Origin: Alentia gelatinosa
Lineage: Eukaryota; Annelida; Polychaeta; Phyllodocida; Polynoidae
NCBI GenBank assembly: GCA_950022655.1
Contig: OX465584.1
Span: 54,020,789 to 54,084,788 of the forward strand
Direction: 5' to 3'
Length of the DNA: 64,000 nt
Part shown: positions 41,013-52,357 of the stretch, in pieces
How positions within the stretch are numbered: position 1 is the first letter of the stretch
Layout: each line of letters starts with the position of its first letter
The notes under the pieces: model-generated
Databases searched by the model: none
Told to the model about the DNA's origin: nothing
What the model saw: only the letters and a program-made list of their open reading frames with translations
Made by a program: the position numbers and the translations under genes

Positions 41013-41303
41013 AAGGCCTGGCGTCCACCTACTACGATAAAAATCTATACCTATCGATATGGCACCGATACAAAAAGCAAATATCGGAGACAAATCGGGA
41101 AGGTGCAAAATCATAGACATATATATGTCTAGACATACCAATCCACCACGCATTGTATGCGGCTTTTATCGGTGTTTAATCGCATAGATGTGGTCAACTT
41201 CCCCGATATTAGGTGACCTTCCGACGCGATTTTGATTTTTCATCGGGAGGTGCATCGTAGACCATATCGGAGCCATATCGTAGTAGGTGGACACCGGGCC
41301 TTA
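41013..41303 (+). mobile_element. Family U inverted-repeat element (copy 2)
   Basis: Ends AAGGCCTGGCGTCCACCTAC and GTAGGTGGACACCGGGCCTT. 'Tatatatgtctagacata' and 'ttccgacgcgattttgat' are shared with copies 1 and 3. Confidence 0.85.
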
Positions 41304-41700
41304 ACGATTAAAAACGTGGCCAATGTAGATCAACAAGCTAATAGTCGTCATGGTGGTGCTCGATTACACAATAACATTATCAATAGTCATCAACCAAAGA
41401 ATATCCGCAAGTGTTTACATGACACTCGTGTTTATAGAAATGTTTGTAGGTGATTCATTGACTTTTGTTTTTTTCATTAAGTATTGAGTGTGTATTGACA
41501 CCAAGACGTACATAGAAAGTGATAGGATGATATGCAGGAGTTAACCATGACGACTCTATAAATTATCGTATCGTCAAGCAAATAGTTGTCAGGTGGTGCT
41601 CGATTATGCAATCTCTGGCATAGTAGTCGTCGACCCTAGAATGTACTCAAGCATTTACACTTAATATGACTTTTTATAGAAATGCTGAACACGACTGAGA
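41304..41700. repeat. Two diverged family K segments in tandem
   Basis: 41,312-41,455 and 41,560-41,690 both read 'caa-c-aatagt-gtca-gtggtgctcgatta' followed by '...gtttaca' and 'tttatagaaatg'. They resemble the family K interior at 49,790-49,890 and 51,180-51,310. Confidence 0.5.
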
Positions 41701-41744
41701 TTTTTTACAGAATGAATGCACTTTTGATTCGATTGGTGAGTGCT

Positions 41745-42000
41745 GAAGTCAGTGGGTGGTGCCATAATGCAGCAGGCGGTAGAGAAAAAAAACATTTTTG
41801 TTTCCACCTGACAAAATGTGTAGCATAATCGGTCGGTTGCGCGAAATGCTATAATCGGTGGTCATAATCGGCAGGTGAAAAGGCTGAATTAGGCCCAGTT
41901 TACACCTACCGAATATGACCACTGATTCTAAAATCGGGCACTGCTGACCTATTACTACACGTTCTAGATAAGTGTAAAAAAAATAATCCAAAATTATACA
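41745..42000. repeat. Adjacent ends of families O and T
   Basis: The family O right end (41,815-41,885, 'cggtcggttgcgcgaaatgc') runs directly into a family T end (41,888, CCCAGTTTACACCTACCGA). The 90-codon minus ORF is repeat-derived. Confidence 0.5.
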
Positions 42001-42313
42001 AATTGCAAAACATGGAACCACATTAGTGCTACTAGCAGTCTACTTTTTTATGTTACTAAAGCAACGTTTATTCATTCACTGAGAAGGAAATTTGACATGG
42101 TAACATATTCACGCTATTCCAAATACAGTGTCTTTGTAAGATCAATGCAAACACTTCTAAAAATCCTAATATATATCGAGGTTGAGCTACCTTTTTTTTC
42201 CTTTTTTTTTCAAATAGTCTATATTTTGGATACTGGATTCTGTACAACATATAATAGCAATATAAGTTATGTATGAGAACAGTTAAGATACAGACATTAT
42301 CAGGTATGATACT
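42001..42313. other. No gene recognised
   Basis: A poly-T/C run at 42,191-42,210 is the only notable feature. Confidence 0.3.
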
Positions 42314-42600
42314 AGGGCCTGGCGTCCACCTACTCCGTTAGAATCGTAGACCTCCCGATATGGCACCGATACAAAATGTCAAAATCGGTGCCATATCGGT
42401 AAGGTGCAAAATCGTAGAAATATGTCTAGACATGCCAATCAACCACGCATTGTATTGGGTTTTTATCGGTGTCTAATCGCAGAAACGTGGTCAACTGCCC
42501 CGATATTAGGTGACCTTCCGACGCGATTTTGATTTTGCATCGGGAGAGGCATCGTAGACCATATAGGAGCCATATCATAGTAGGTGGACGCCGGGCCTTA
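42314..42600 (+). mobile_element. Family U inverted-repeat element (copy 3)
   Basis: Ends GGGCCTGGCGTCCACCTAC and GTAGGTGGACGCCGGGCC. It aligns end to end with 41,013-41,303 and, inverted, with 8667-8948. Confidence 0.85.
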
Positions 42601-43137
42601 GACAATGCAATTCAGACAGGACATTAGTTACTGCAACAACAAGTCAATGCTACAAATTCGGGAAATTTAGAATACATATAGAGGCTATACAGTACAGATA
42701 CTCAGTATACTTCTTTGTCATTCCACGCAGGCCTTTTCCTGCTGTTTTTCGCCCATTGGGAACAAAACGCATTGGCTAAAAACCAAGCCTCTGTTTGATC
42801 AGAACATAAATGTAATGAATAAAAGCTACTTTCTTGTTGTCCCTCAGGGTCCGACATATAACGCCCTGGAGGTCTCTGGTTAACAACTTTGCCAGCCACA
42901 GGGACAGCGAAAGTAGCAGATCAAACGCTTTCCGCAAATAGCATTTGTGAAATGGTGAACCTGAGGGGTCCCTCACTGCCACATAGGTGTGCCACCGGCG
43001 GCCACTTTAGATAGACTTTGAAACGGTAAAATATCTGCACGCCTTGCTGCTGTGGGTGCACAGATTGAAAGGCAAATGAATATAGGAGGTGTAATAGAAA
43101 TGTGAAATGCGGAGAATATATTATCATGTACCTATAG
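42601..43137. other. Unassigned; overlapping minus-strand ORFs
   Basis: Three overlapping minus ORFs (42,702-43,127) could be pieces of one broken frame, ending RPAWNDKEVY before a TGA. I recognise no domain and cannot tell a relic from chance. Confidence 0.25.
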
Positions 43138-43186
43138 ACGCTTTTCCATTGGCTGACGAAAACGGTGACATTTTTTGAGTTCTCCT

Positions 43187-43764
43187 AAAGGCCCGTTACC
43201 ATTGGCCGACGAAATTTGACTAGACTTTTTGAGTTACCCGGAAAGTCTGTCAGTGGTGCCAGTGACTTTGCATCAGTATAGAAAAATCGGTGAGGGTAGT
43301 AGATTTCACTTAGTGACCAAGCTTTCACTCAGTGGTCGGTGGTGTCACATTGCATAATCTAAGCAGAAAAAGTTGCGAGTCATTTCAAGAACGTGATCCA
43401 CCACATTGACGCTCAGAGGCGGGCGGGCGGCTGGTTTTTACAGGGCCGACTGACCAGAGGCGATGACCACACTGTTTCAGGCAACAGAGTTTTCAATGGC
43501 CGATTCCGTCCGATTCCGGCCGATTTGCTGATCCACCAGGCCGATTGTCCCAGCCGATCTGAGCCGATGAGCGCTTTGGGTGGCCGACGTCCACAATCCC
43601 TCCACATGGTCATCGTCCGGCCCTGACTCACTCTTGGTGGATGACATGCTTCACGAACTGCATTGTTTCCATTGACCGAGTTTGAGTCAGCAGTGTCCAA
43701 AGTCTGTCGGTAGTCCCTGACTCTAGATCGGTGACGGGAAATCGGCCAATGGAAACGGGCCTTA
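43187..43764. mobile_element. Family M inverted-repeat element (copy 3), interrupted
   Basis: Ends AAAGGCCCGTTACCATTGGC and GGCCAATGGAAACGGGCCTT. It aligns with the uninterrupted copy at 33,850-34,161 up to 'catttca' and again from 'cacgaac', with about 265 bp of family V inserted between. A truncated extra M start lies just upstream (43,138-43,186). Confidence 0.85.
43387..43651 (+). mobile_element. Family V inverted-repeat element nested in family M (copy 1)
   Basis: Ends AACGTGATCCACCA and TGGTGGATGACATG are inverted. The interior is rich in 'ggccgatt' words and has an internal 'gatccaccaggccgat'. A second copy, inverted, lies at 61,962-62,228. The small ORFs on both strands are incidental to its higher GC. 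Confidence 0.85.
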
Positions 43765-44150
43765 ATAGCCTAATTACGTTGGACGTCACCGATCTACATT
43801 CAGGCACCACCGATGGACTTTTCGCCCTACTGATGCCTACTGAGCAAGAGTACGGATTCCGTTCATCACTGAAGGTGAAATAATATCCTATTAGTCCCTC
43901 AGTACGACTATAAGTTTTCACAGAATCGCCGACGACTAATTCAAGCCCGCTTGAAACAGTCGCGGGCGTCAGAGCATGTCCAATAATGGTTAAGTGGTAC
44001 CTAATTGTATAATCTAAGATAATCAGACATTCTGCAGTCACCACATGTGATTACATTAGACGATTTCTATCATTTTACTGCTGAAAGTCACCAGGAGGTG
44101 TAAAATGCCAGAATCGCTAGCCAGAATCGTCTAGTGTAAACGCTGTATTG
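43765..44150. mobile_element. Family K element (copy, right end clear)
   Basis: The right end 'agaatcgtctagtgtaaacgctg' (44,120-44,145) is the family K terminus. The interior 'gtaatcagac-at-t-cagtc' and 'gaaagtc-ccag-aggtg' match 51,000-51,170. The left end is eroded. Confidence 0.5.
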
Positions 44151-44415
44151 TTACACCCATCTAGGTCTCCTAATGACCAGTAGATACGTTCAGGCCTGGA
44201 GCCCAGATAAGCAACACATCTGTTAAGCGATGGCGGATGGTGATGGATCTGACTCGCATACTGAGACGACATTGAATATTTATGTTGGTGCTACCCTATA
44301 CCTCACAGCCCCAGATTCTCAGCCTAACGAGCAGCCTCACACCAGTGATGCGTGGCCACGTATAATGCGGCGTTTCCACCTCCCGATTAAAACCCCGCCG
44401 ATAATGTTCACGTTA

Positions 44416-44715
44416 TATCGTAAAACTGGATGATCTCGGCCACCGTATGCTAGAACTGGAGTTTGGCAAAGTGACTTTATGAGGCAAAGCCGAGTGAAGT
44501 CCGGAGCCAAAACTCCAGGAGTGGCATGCGGTGGGCATGATTAAAACGAATCAGGTTTTGATTTTATCCTACCCTATTTCCTCGATTTTGGAATATTACG
44601 TGATAATAATTCTGTATGCCACTAGTGGCATATAAAACTCTGTATGCCAGTCAGCGTGGCATACAGAAACTCAATGTTAAGTCTATGGGATTTTATATTA
44701 GGGGTAGGATAATAC
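44416..44715. mobile_element. Hairpin-module element, family E
   Basis: The hairpin 44,438-44,534 ('ggccaccgtatgctagaact' ... 'gtggcatgcggtggg') has tip GGC-AAA-GCC. The module is bracketed by ATTTTATCCTACCC (44,571) and GGGGTAGGATAATA (44,702-44,715). It contains 'ctgtatgccagtcagcgtgg', itself a dyad. A fragment is at 36,160-36,270. Confidence 0.7.
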
Positions 44716-45277
44716 AAAAGTCGGTCGGCGGTTCTCCTTGAGAAAAGCCGCTGGTACATAATCAGTGAGCTGCACTGCAAAAATTTAGTGGACGCCCAAC
44801 GGCATTTGCTGGTAAAATAAGAATTTATATCACATTGGGCGATGTTAACACTTACCGACTATCACCACCGATTATAGAGTTTGGAACCACAGACCGATTA
44901 CTATTAGATGTTTCCGAGGAGTAAGACTATGGCGTGAGCTATCGGCTGAGGTACAAACTATCGCTACTCGGGATGAATTCAAGCGATATTCAACATCAAA
45001 ATACAAGTAGAGAAGGATAAACAATCTTACAAGCTGTAATGTTTCAAAACATATTCATCTCATTTATCACCCATATTATAATTCTCTTTTTATATTTACT
45101 ACTAGACCATGATGTAGTTGTTCACTCGTTGTCATTGTATTTAAGTTCTATGTCTGAAAAACTCGCCATCTGTGAGAGACATAGTAAATAAACAAAAAAT
45201 ATATATATATAAGTTAGTGCAAACAGCAAAATTCCAAACCAATTAAGTAGATGATTTGTCCCCTCTAAGTTGCAAAT
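44716..45277. other. No gene; family O/T vocabulary at 44,830-44,915
   Basis: 'Taacacttaccgactatcaccaccgattatag' looks like an isolated element end. (AT)n at 45,196-45,210. Confidence 0.35.
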
Positions 45278-45545
45278 TATCAAGAGACATCATGAGTTTG
45301 AGTCTGAGTTTATTTATGTCACATGTCCGTAATATCACGAGTGACATTACAGAGCCAATTGCAACAAAATGAGTGACATAAATAAACTCAAACTCAAACG
45401 AGTGGCTTCTGGATTTTATCCTATCCGTTTCAACTTTCTTTCAACATTAAAAAGTAGTGACTAAACAACACTTTATATCACACCGTGACATAAACAAATC
45501 CCATGTTAAGCTTATGGCCTTTTTTTATTGGGAATAGGATAAAAT
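45278..45545. mobile_element. Hairpin-module element, family C (third hairpin)
   Basis: Hairpin 45,278-45,415 ('tcaagagacatcatgagttt' ... 'aaactcaaacgagtggctt') plus a module from ATTTTATCCTATCC to GGAATAGGATAAAA. It aligns with 34,789-35,062, and its centre is shortened. Confidence 0.7.
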
Positions 45546-47567
45546 ATGGCACCGTAGGCCACCGGCGAAATCAATGTGGGCTAAATTACTCAATGATAGA
45601 ATGGAAATTCAAAGAAATACTTGGGGAGAGCACCCCCGACTGACACTTCTTTTCCTGGTATAGTGTATCCCAGACCTTTATTCGTTTGTAAAATCGACCA
45701 TTCTTATAACAAACGGTTTTAGGCTATTTTATGGTTTATAATGATATAAAATATGAACTGTGAACTAGCAGGTGAAGTCTGGAACCTTATCGCTAGTGGA
45801 TGTGTGTAGGTTGATGGCAGACTGAATGGAAAAGATTGGAAGCAATATTACAGAATGTCTTTGTTCAATTCTATTTCTCGGGCGGTTTCTATTCAGCGAC
45901 ACGCTAAGGATGTAAAGGCACACGGACAGGGTGTCAGTCTTCCTATCGTGATGAATTCTGAAGAAGATGGTCTACTTCATAAGGGAGAAGACAATGCAAT
46001 CATGATCCATTCATGCAATCTCTTATGGAGATTAAAAAGGATTCACTGCTAGGATGTAGATAGTTCAAGGCAATATCCACGGGAAAGTAATGACTGAAAA
46101 TACTACAAAAGCATTCCCTCAGTAATAAAGAGTAGTATAATAGAATAGTTCGTTTCAGAAGGTACTGTATTTCCTTCCGACATGCAAAGGAGAGGAAATA
46201 CATAGTTTTCATGATACTAAGAACGAATTTGATGAGTGTTTGGTCTGTGTCCCATCCGCCATCAACCCTAGAGTACGTAGTAATATGTACAATATAATAG
46301 CCGACTGAATATTCTGAAGTGCTCCTAACAAGATCGCGAACGCATACCAAGCCCGAATATGTTTTTGATTTTATCTTAGCCTGGAAATATTCATCTGTTC
46401 ATCACTGGAAGAACGCTACGTAGTGGCGAAGTGTTGATCGTTATTTGTGTTGATCAAATAGTAAAAAAAAATCACCCGTCAAGTATGAGCTAGGCGCAAG
46501 CTTGTTGAGTACAAGTCCCTAATTTTAAGCCTGTGGAAGATTACACTAGACTAATATATTTTTTTAAAGGGAAAAAAGTTATATCACCATGTCTGTTAGA
46601 TGCATCCAGTTTTATATGGTACAGAGCTTCAGCAGAACCCAATCAATGTACTGGAATGTTTCCTTTCCTCTCACTGCTACATTGATACCTGTATGATATC
46701 AATTGGTGGTCTCTGAATAAATGAGATGCAAGTGCCCTGGGTTCTTGCCAGTAAAAGAAAGATATATGAAAGGGATGATAAAGGTTTAAGGTGTTGAATT
46801 AGTAATTGAGAAACTGTAATAAAATAGGATTATCTGAGTCGAGCACAGAAACGTACAAAGAGATAAAAAAAAGATAATTAGAAATGTTTCTACAGTGTAC
46901 AGGAGCTTGGTTAGCTGCGCCAATCCGTCTATGATGGAGTATGCATACATGCTCCTTGTTTTATGGGGTCTTTTGATATGAGCTTTGCTGTTTTTTATCA
47001 ATCGTAGTTCCGAGATGAATACATGTGTCCTTTCCACCACTGAACAATTGTATATCCATGTGGCAACTTGTGACTTTCCAACGACGAGAATGATAATTAT
47101 CTCTCCAAATCACATGTACATTTAAAAGAAAACCCATCAAAATATCCTTCTATAAGATTTCTCAATGCCAAGGGCCAGAAAGCCAAGAGCATTTATAACA
47201 CAGGGTCCCTTCTAGAGATTACAAAATTAACATTGTCACCCAAAGCACTGGTCATTAAACTAATTCTATATTATAGCTCTGTTTCAGAGGAAGCCCTTTT
47301 TTTCTTTTCCCTTTCCTTACCCCCTGCCCCCCCCCCCCCAACCCACACTTATGTTCCCAACATGCTTGATCAGTTTCATTTCATCCCTCACCTAGGAGAA
47401 AAAGAACCCCCTGCCCCTGCATCTTATAACCTAGTCCTTCTTGTTCCTATGATATGAAAGGGTATGTTACCTGAACCTGTTAATACAAATCGACTCAACC
47501 TAATTCTGCTCCTTGTTTTTAGAGATTACCTTTTCCTTTTCCCCACACAGCTCCTTGGATAAGTAGG
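45546..47567. other. No gene recognised over about 2 kb
   Basis: ORFs at 45,855-46,052 (+) and 46,000-46,350 (-, 116 codons) lack recognisable domains. A poly-C tract with T/C-rich flank lies at 47,300-47,345. No element ends found. Confidence 0.3.
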
Positions 47568-47902
47568 GAGCCAAAGGAACATGCTTAAGCGGCAGATACC
47601 CGTGCTCAAAACGCCATTTCCAGAGGCCAGTAAGAACAAGGCTTAGTTCTTAATTTAGATTTTGGTCTCGTTTGTTACTATTGAAGTGTAGTTTACTACT
47701 ATCGTCTCTGAATAAGTCTGTCTTGAAGCTACGATGGCAGTTTTTAAGTATATAAGAAATACGGACTTAAAAGATTTGAAAATGACACATATAATCTAGA
47801 CCCCATACAGTAAAAGTACAGAGTGCCTATATCCGGAAATGGAATTTTGGGAACGGGTATCTGCAGTTTCAGCGGGTTCACCTTGGCTCCCTGTGGGTCC
47901 TT
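47568..47902. repeat. Inverted pair of about 57 bp with shared reading frame
   Basis: 47,568-47,625 (+) and 47,846-47,902 (-) match ('gggagccaa-g...gcagatacccgt'). One frame in each gives similar peptides: LKRQIPVLKTPFPEAS and LKLQIPVPKIPFPDIG. It could be an inverted element end or a duplicated exon piece, and I do not recognise the peptide. Confidence 0.45.
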
Positions 47903-50022
47903 GTAATGTCGTGCCCCCCTCTCAGTGCATCTGTCTTCTCTGTGGCAATTAGTTATAATTATTCCACGTCGTGGAGAGATCGGGGATCCGTGATTAAGTA
48001 GTGCTAATTTGCCAGACGTCAGGCAGGCTGCATGCATAACGAGCTATTCCTGCACGGTTCCTGAGTAGACAAAACCCCGCCACAAAGGAACAGTATATAT
48101 GTTAGATTTGGTGAAAGAAAAACATCAAAATCTATAATCATTGTACTCTCTGTAAACCTCTTGGTTACAGTTCCTACCTTAAGTTCCTTATAGCGCCTAT
48201 CATTTCGCATGACACAGATACTTGCCAACAACCAACACAATCTAGTCTCAGTAGCTTCTCTTGAAAGGAGATCGGAAAGCCACAGCATTAAATTTTGTTT
48301 TCTCCATAGCTAGACATGTATCATAAGATAAGATGCAAATCTTAGTGTATACTACAAAAGAGAATAGCAGGCTCGGTTTTTCTCTCCACAAGATTCTCAC
48401 TCTCGTGGCTCTTCATTCTCCATACATAGGTCTGGTCAGGTTTGTCTCTAAGTGAGACTGAAACTGTAAGCAGATCCGACAGAATTCTAACGTTTTATAT
48501 GTGATAGGTAAATAGAACAATTTGATGAATTCTGTATGAAGGCAAATAATAAATACCTATAGACTTCTATATTGTATTGCACTCTGTTCAGTTTCGATCA
48601 ATGCCAATGTTATCAGATACTTTCATACAATCCAGTTCTTTCCTCAGATAACCTCTCCACTCTTCAGGGGAATATTTGCTCTCCATCATTACTCAGGGAT
48701 AGAATATCCGCCGGATGTACCACAGCATGCCGGGATAGAAGTGCGATCCCGCCTCGTTTTCAGATTCTCTGTGGGAGGCACGCTTCGGTCTAGCTTCCGG
48801 TCTGCGCGTGATCGAGATTCCGGATGCGCGGGAATCGCTTGTAGCTGAAGCGGAAGTCGTCTGCGCGAGTGGTGACGTGAGGGTCACTCTCCAAACACAT
48901 CCCTGGTCACCTATCACATGCCAGGACATGTGAAGGAGAGCACCAGTCCCGTTCTGTCCAACTGTTTTTACCTCAAATGTTGTATATAAATCTAGTGATG
49001 TGATCCGAGAATAGAGTTCCCTTTAAGGAAATCGCCAAAATATAGAAGACAAAAACTCTGGAATTCGTTGAAAAAAAGCCTGATAGAGGCATAGCCCATA
49101 ATTTGCAGTTGCGCCAAATAGTGATTTGTAAATATTCACATGTATCCATTTATATCTGTTCTTTGTGGCATATTCCAAAACCAAATGAGCAAAATTTAGG
49201 TTTTGTCAGGTTTGACTTAACCCAATCTAGGTCTATTCTAATTCGCTCGATTTATATAGGAGATCTACTTTAAAAAAAAAAAAATTTTAAACTTTGATCT
49301 GTAGTTTATACATTTGCTACATTCGGAAAAAGAAAATTACATAGGGTTTTATCTATAAAAGTAATCTTTTTAGATTTTCTATGTTCTTCATCATTCAATA
49401 TTATCGTAATATCAATCTCGTTATCAAAAACTGATTTTTTAGTTATGTGTTCTATGAAACATCATCACATTCAATTTGCAGAAAAATGTCACCGGTTTTA
49501 ATAATCAAGACAAATTGTCGATATGCCTTTTGAAGTACAATGTTTGGATGTGAAAACAATTCATGGATCATTTCTGAACAATTCTAAACAAAATTTTAAA
49601 CCTTTGAAATTTTAATCGCCAGGAAACCGGTGAACGTGTAACAAAAAAAACTGTAAATATCAATGAATAGGCCATCCCAATTTCATTCTGCCACCTAATA
49701 CTCGGACCTCAAGACATTTTAGCTGTGAACAAACAAATTACTGAAATCGTGAATCCAGATCACGTGTGCCATGGCCCCTCACGCGGTCTTTACACCAGAC
49801 GACTATTAACGTGGCGACTGTAAATCTTCAAGCCAATAGTCGTCAGGTGGTGCTCGTTAATGCAATCTCGGCCATAGTAGTCAACGAGCAAAAAGTTGTT
49901 TTTTTTAATTTTCTAGACTTGTACTTGCATGAGAAATGTACTTACAAAATATGATTTACTTCAATTCTTCTCAAAAGCAACCACGATGATCCATGATATT
50001 TTAAACTTAAACAACCTTAAGC
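47903..50022. other. No confident gene over about 2.1 kb
   Basis: 48,720-48,920 is noticeably CpG-rich and has an open minus frame (48,693-48,929) without a recognised domain. 49,790-49,890 is a family K fragment ('caccagacgactattaacg', 'gtcgtcaggtggtgctcg'). A-runs and AT-rich DNA fill the rest. Confidence 0.35.
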
Positions 50023-50931
50023 CCAATGTTCATCTACCGATTTCGAGTATGGATTTAGGGCAGTATGGTAGAGAAGCACTATGGTAAATGAGCGGAAAGG
50101 CGTACGGGCAGTATGGTTGAGAGGCAGTATTGCTGAGGAACAGTATGGTGGTTGAGGGGTAGTATGGGTGAGGGACGATACAGTTGAGGGGAAGTATGGT
50201 TGAGGGCCAGTATGGGTGAGGGGCAGTATGGGTAAAGGGTAGTATGGTGAGGGGGCAGTATGGTAAAGGGGCAGTAGGATGGAGGGGAAGTATTGTAGAA
50301 GGGCAGCATGGTGGAGGGACAGCATTCTAGAGGGGCAGTATGGTGAAGGGGCAGTATGGTAGAGGGGCAGTATGATGAAGGGGCAGTATGGTGGAGGGGC
50401 CGTAGGTTGAATGGCAGTATGGTAGAGGGACAGTATAGTAGAGGGGCAGCATGGTGGAAGGGCAGTATGGTAGAGGTACAGTATAGTAAAGGGGCAGTAT
50501 GGTGGAGGGGCAGTATGGTAGCAGGGCAGTATGGTGAAGGGGCAGTATGGTGGAGGGGCAGTATGGCGGAGGGGTACTATGTTGAGGGCCAGTATGGTGT
50601 GAGGGCAGTATGGTTGAAGGACAGTATCTTTTATCGGTGGCCCTCTGTCGGTCAGAAATCGCATTTCAGTCGTTTGGTGTAGACTCAAAGACCAATGCTT
50701 GAAGGCACTGTTCCCAAATCCTGACTCAGTCGGCGGGGTGCATAATCGTATCTCTGTCGGTAGGTGTAGCCCGATTTCCTTACTACTAATACCCTCCACC
50801 CCCTCTACTCGAGGGCCGCGGGTCGAGCGAGGGGTTACATAATTTGCCTGCGACAAGTTCACCGACTCCTATACGATTTAGGAACTAATCGTTCAACCTG
50901 AAATCGGTAGATGGGCATCCGGCTTTAGGCG
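50023..50931. mobile_element. Family L inverted-repeat element (copy 2) carrying a minisatellite
   Basis: Ends AAGCCCAATGTTCATCTACC and GGTAGATGGGCATCCGGCTT are inverted. The right half (50,640-50,931) aligns inverted with the left half of the copy at 3966. About 585 bp of tandem repeat occupies the left interior. The long minus-strand ORF is an artefact of the repeat. Confidence 0.75.
50047..50632. repeat. Minisatellite, unit about 16-17 bp
   Basis: Some 35 units of the type GGGGCAGTATGGTAGA (variants gtgga, gtgaa, ttgag). It is wholly inside the family L element, so it arose there or was carried with it. Confidence 0.9.
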
Positions 50932-50964
50932 TATACATAAGCTGGTTTTCTTTGGTTAATCAAA

Positions 50965-51173
50965 CTGGATTGATATAGTCGCTTGTGTCAGAGCATGTCG
51001 TATAGTCGTCAGGTAGTGCCAAATTGCATTATCTGATGTAATCAGACCATCTACAGTCGCCACGCGCTAGGCGTTTACATTAGACCATGTCTAGCCTTTT
51101 ACGACTGAAAGTCGTCAGGTGGTGCAAAATTCCCGAATCGCCGCCTATAATCGTCTCGTGTAAACAGCGGGTT
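50965..51173. mobile_element. Family K element, right half only
   Basis: Shares 'gtaatcagaccatct-cagtcgc', 'gactgaaagtcgtcaggtgg' and the right end CGTCTCGTGTAAACAGCGGG with the neighbouring complete copy. Confidence 0.75.
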
Positions 51174-51520
51174 ACCCAGCGTTTACATTAGAAGACTAAA
51201 TATGTGGTGACTGTAGATCATCAAACCAGTGGTGGCAATGTCCAACGCAAAAGTCGCCGACCTCAGAATGCACCTCACCGTTTACACTGGCGATTATAAG
51301 TTTCCACAGAATCCCCACCGTAGATGACTAATTCAAGGCCGCTTGAAATAGTCGTGAGGTGGTGCCGAATTGTGTAATCTGATGTAATCAGACCATCTGT
51401 ATTCGCAACACGCTAGGCGTTTACACTAGACAAATTCTAGCCTTTTACGACTGAAAGTCGTCAGGTGGTGCACAGTTCACGAATCGCCGCCTATAATCGT
51501 CTCGTGTAAACAGCGGGTCA
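51171..51520. mobile_element. Family K inverted-repeat element (complete copy)
   Basis: Ends ACCCAGCGTTTACATTAGAA and 'gtctcgtgtaaacagcgggt' are inverted. It directly abuts the truncated copy to its left. Non-coding. Confidence 0.75.
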
Positions 51521-52357
51521 GGGAAATAGCGCTGTGTTTATTCTGCCGTTAGGGATGCTGAAGTCTCACACCCTCCTCGTGATCGGGCCTGTGAATAAAG
51601 CATGTGGGGACCACATAGTGAGGACGATAAATACGCCGTTATACACACCATTGGGCTGGGAGGATATTGGATTCCTTGACAGATCTGGAAGGGACCTGTA
51701 GGCTCACCACAACATCCTTCACAGAGCAACTCAATATTCAACGACCTTTTGCGTCACAGCAAAGATTTGGTCCATTCGTTGAAGTCTTTATCTCACCCCG
51801 GTATTTTTTCGCCATGGACTAAACATTGGGAAATCGTACTCAATGACCATTTAGTATTTAGAAAAAATACTCATTCATACGCCCTCCAGAGGTTACTAAA
51901 CTCCCTATTATCGCCCAAGGTAAATACAAGTTCCGCTCGCGACTGGCTGGGCACACCACGACCACATGAACCATAGTTTTCCCATTTATATTTGGAGAAC
52001 CAGAATATAATTTCGGATTTACATGTATATATAGCTGCAATTTCCATTTCTGACATCAGATTTCCAATTTGAAGATTTGATAAAAATCATTAAACTGCAA
52101 TAATTGTGGGTTACGGTTCAGGGGTCTATCACCATACCACGTCGGCAACAAGCGAACACCAGAACTTGTTAACAGACTGAATTATGGGATACATCAATAG
52201 GGCCTATAAGTATCTAAAACGGGTCCACTTCCCATGTCGAGTTCTCAAAAACAGGTCGAGTTCTCGTGACGACTACTGGTCGAGTTCGTTTTGGGTAAAG
52301 TTCTCCAGTAATCCACGTTCATTGGTGGAGACCCCAAAATTCTACGATTTTTTTTAG
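51521..52357. other. No gene; family F module fragment at 51,787-51,860
   Basis: TTTATCTCACCCCGGTATTTT and the next about 60 bp match the family F module at 5234. At 52,228-52,290 the word 'ggtcgagttc' is repeated three times. Confidence 0.45.

Noticed and set aside
48720..48920. CpG-rich patch as a promoter
   Set aside because: Only about 200 bp, with no TATA/initiator or downstream first exon recognised. Noted but not annotated as a promoter.
50017..50862. 281-codon minus-strand ORF rich in P-P-Y-C-P-F-T-I-L
   Set aside because: It is the translation of the 16-17-bp minisatellite inside the family L element. There is no domain and no codon structure beyond the repeat.
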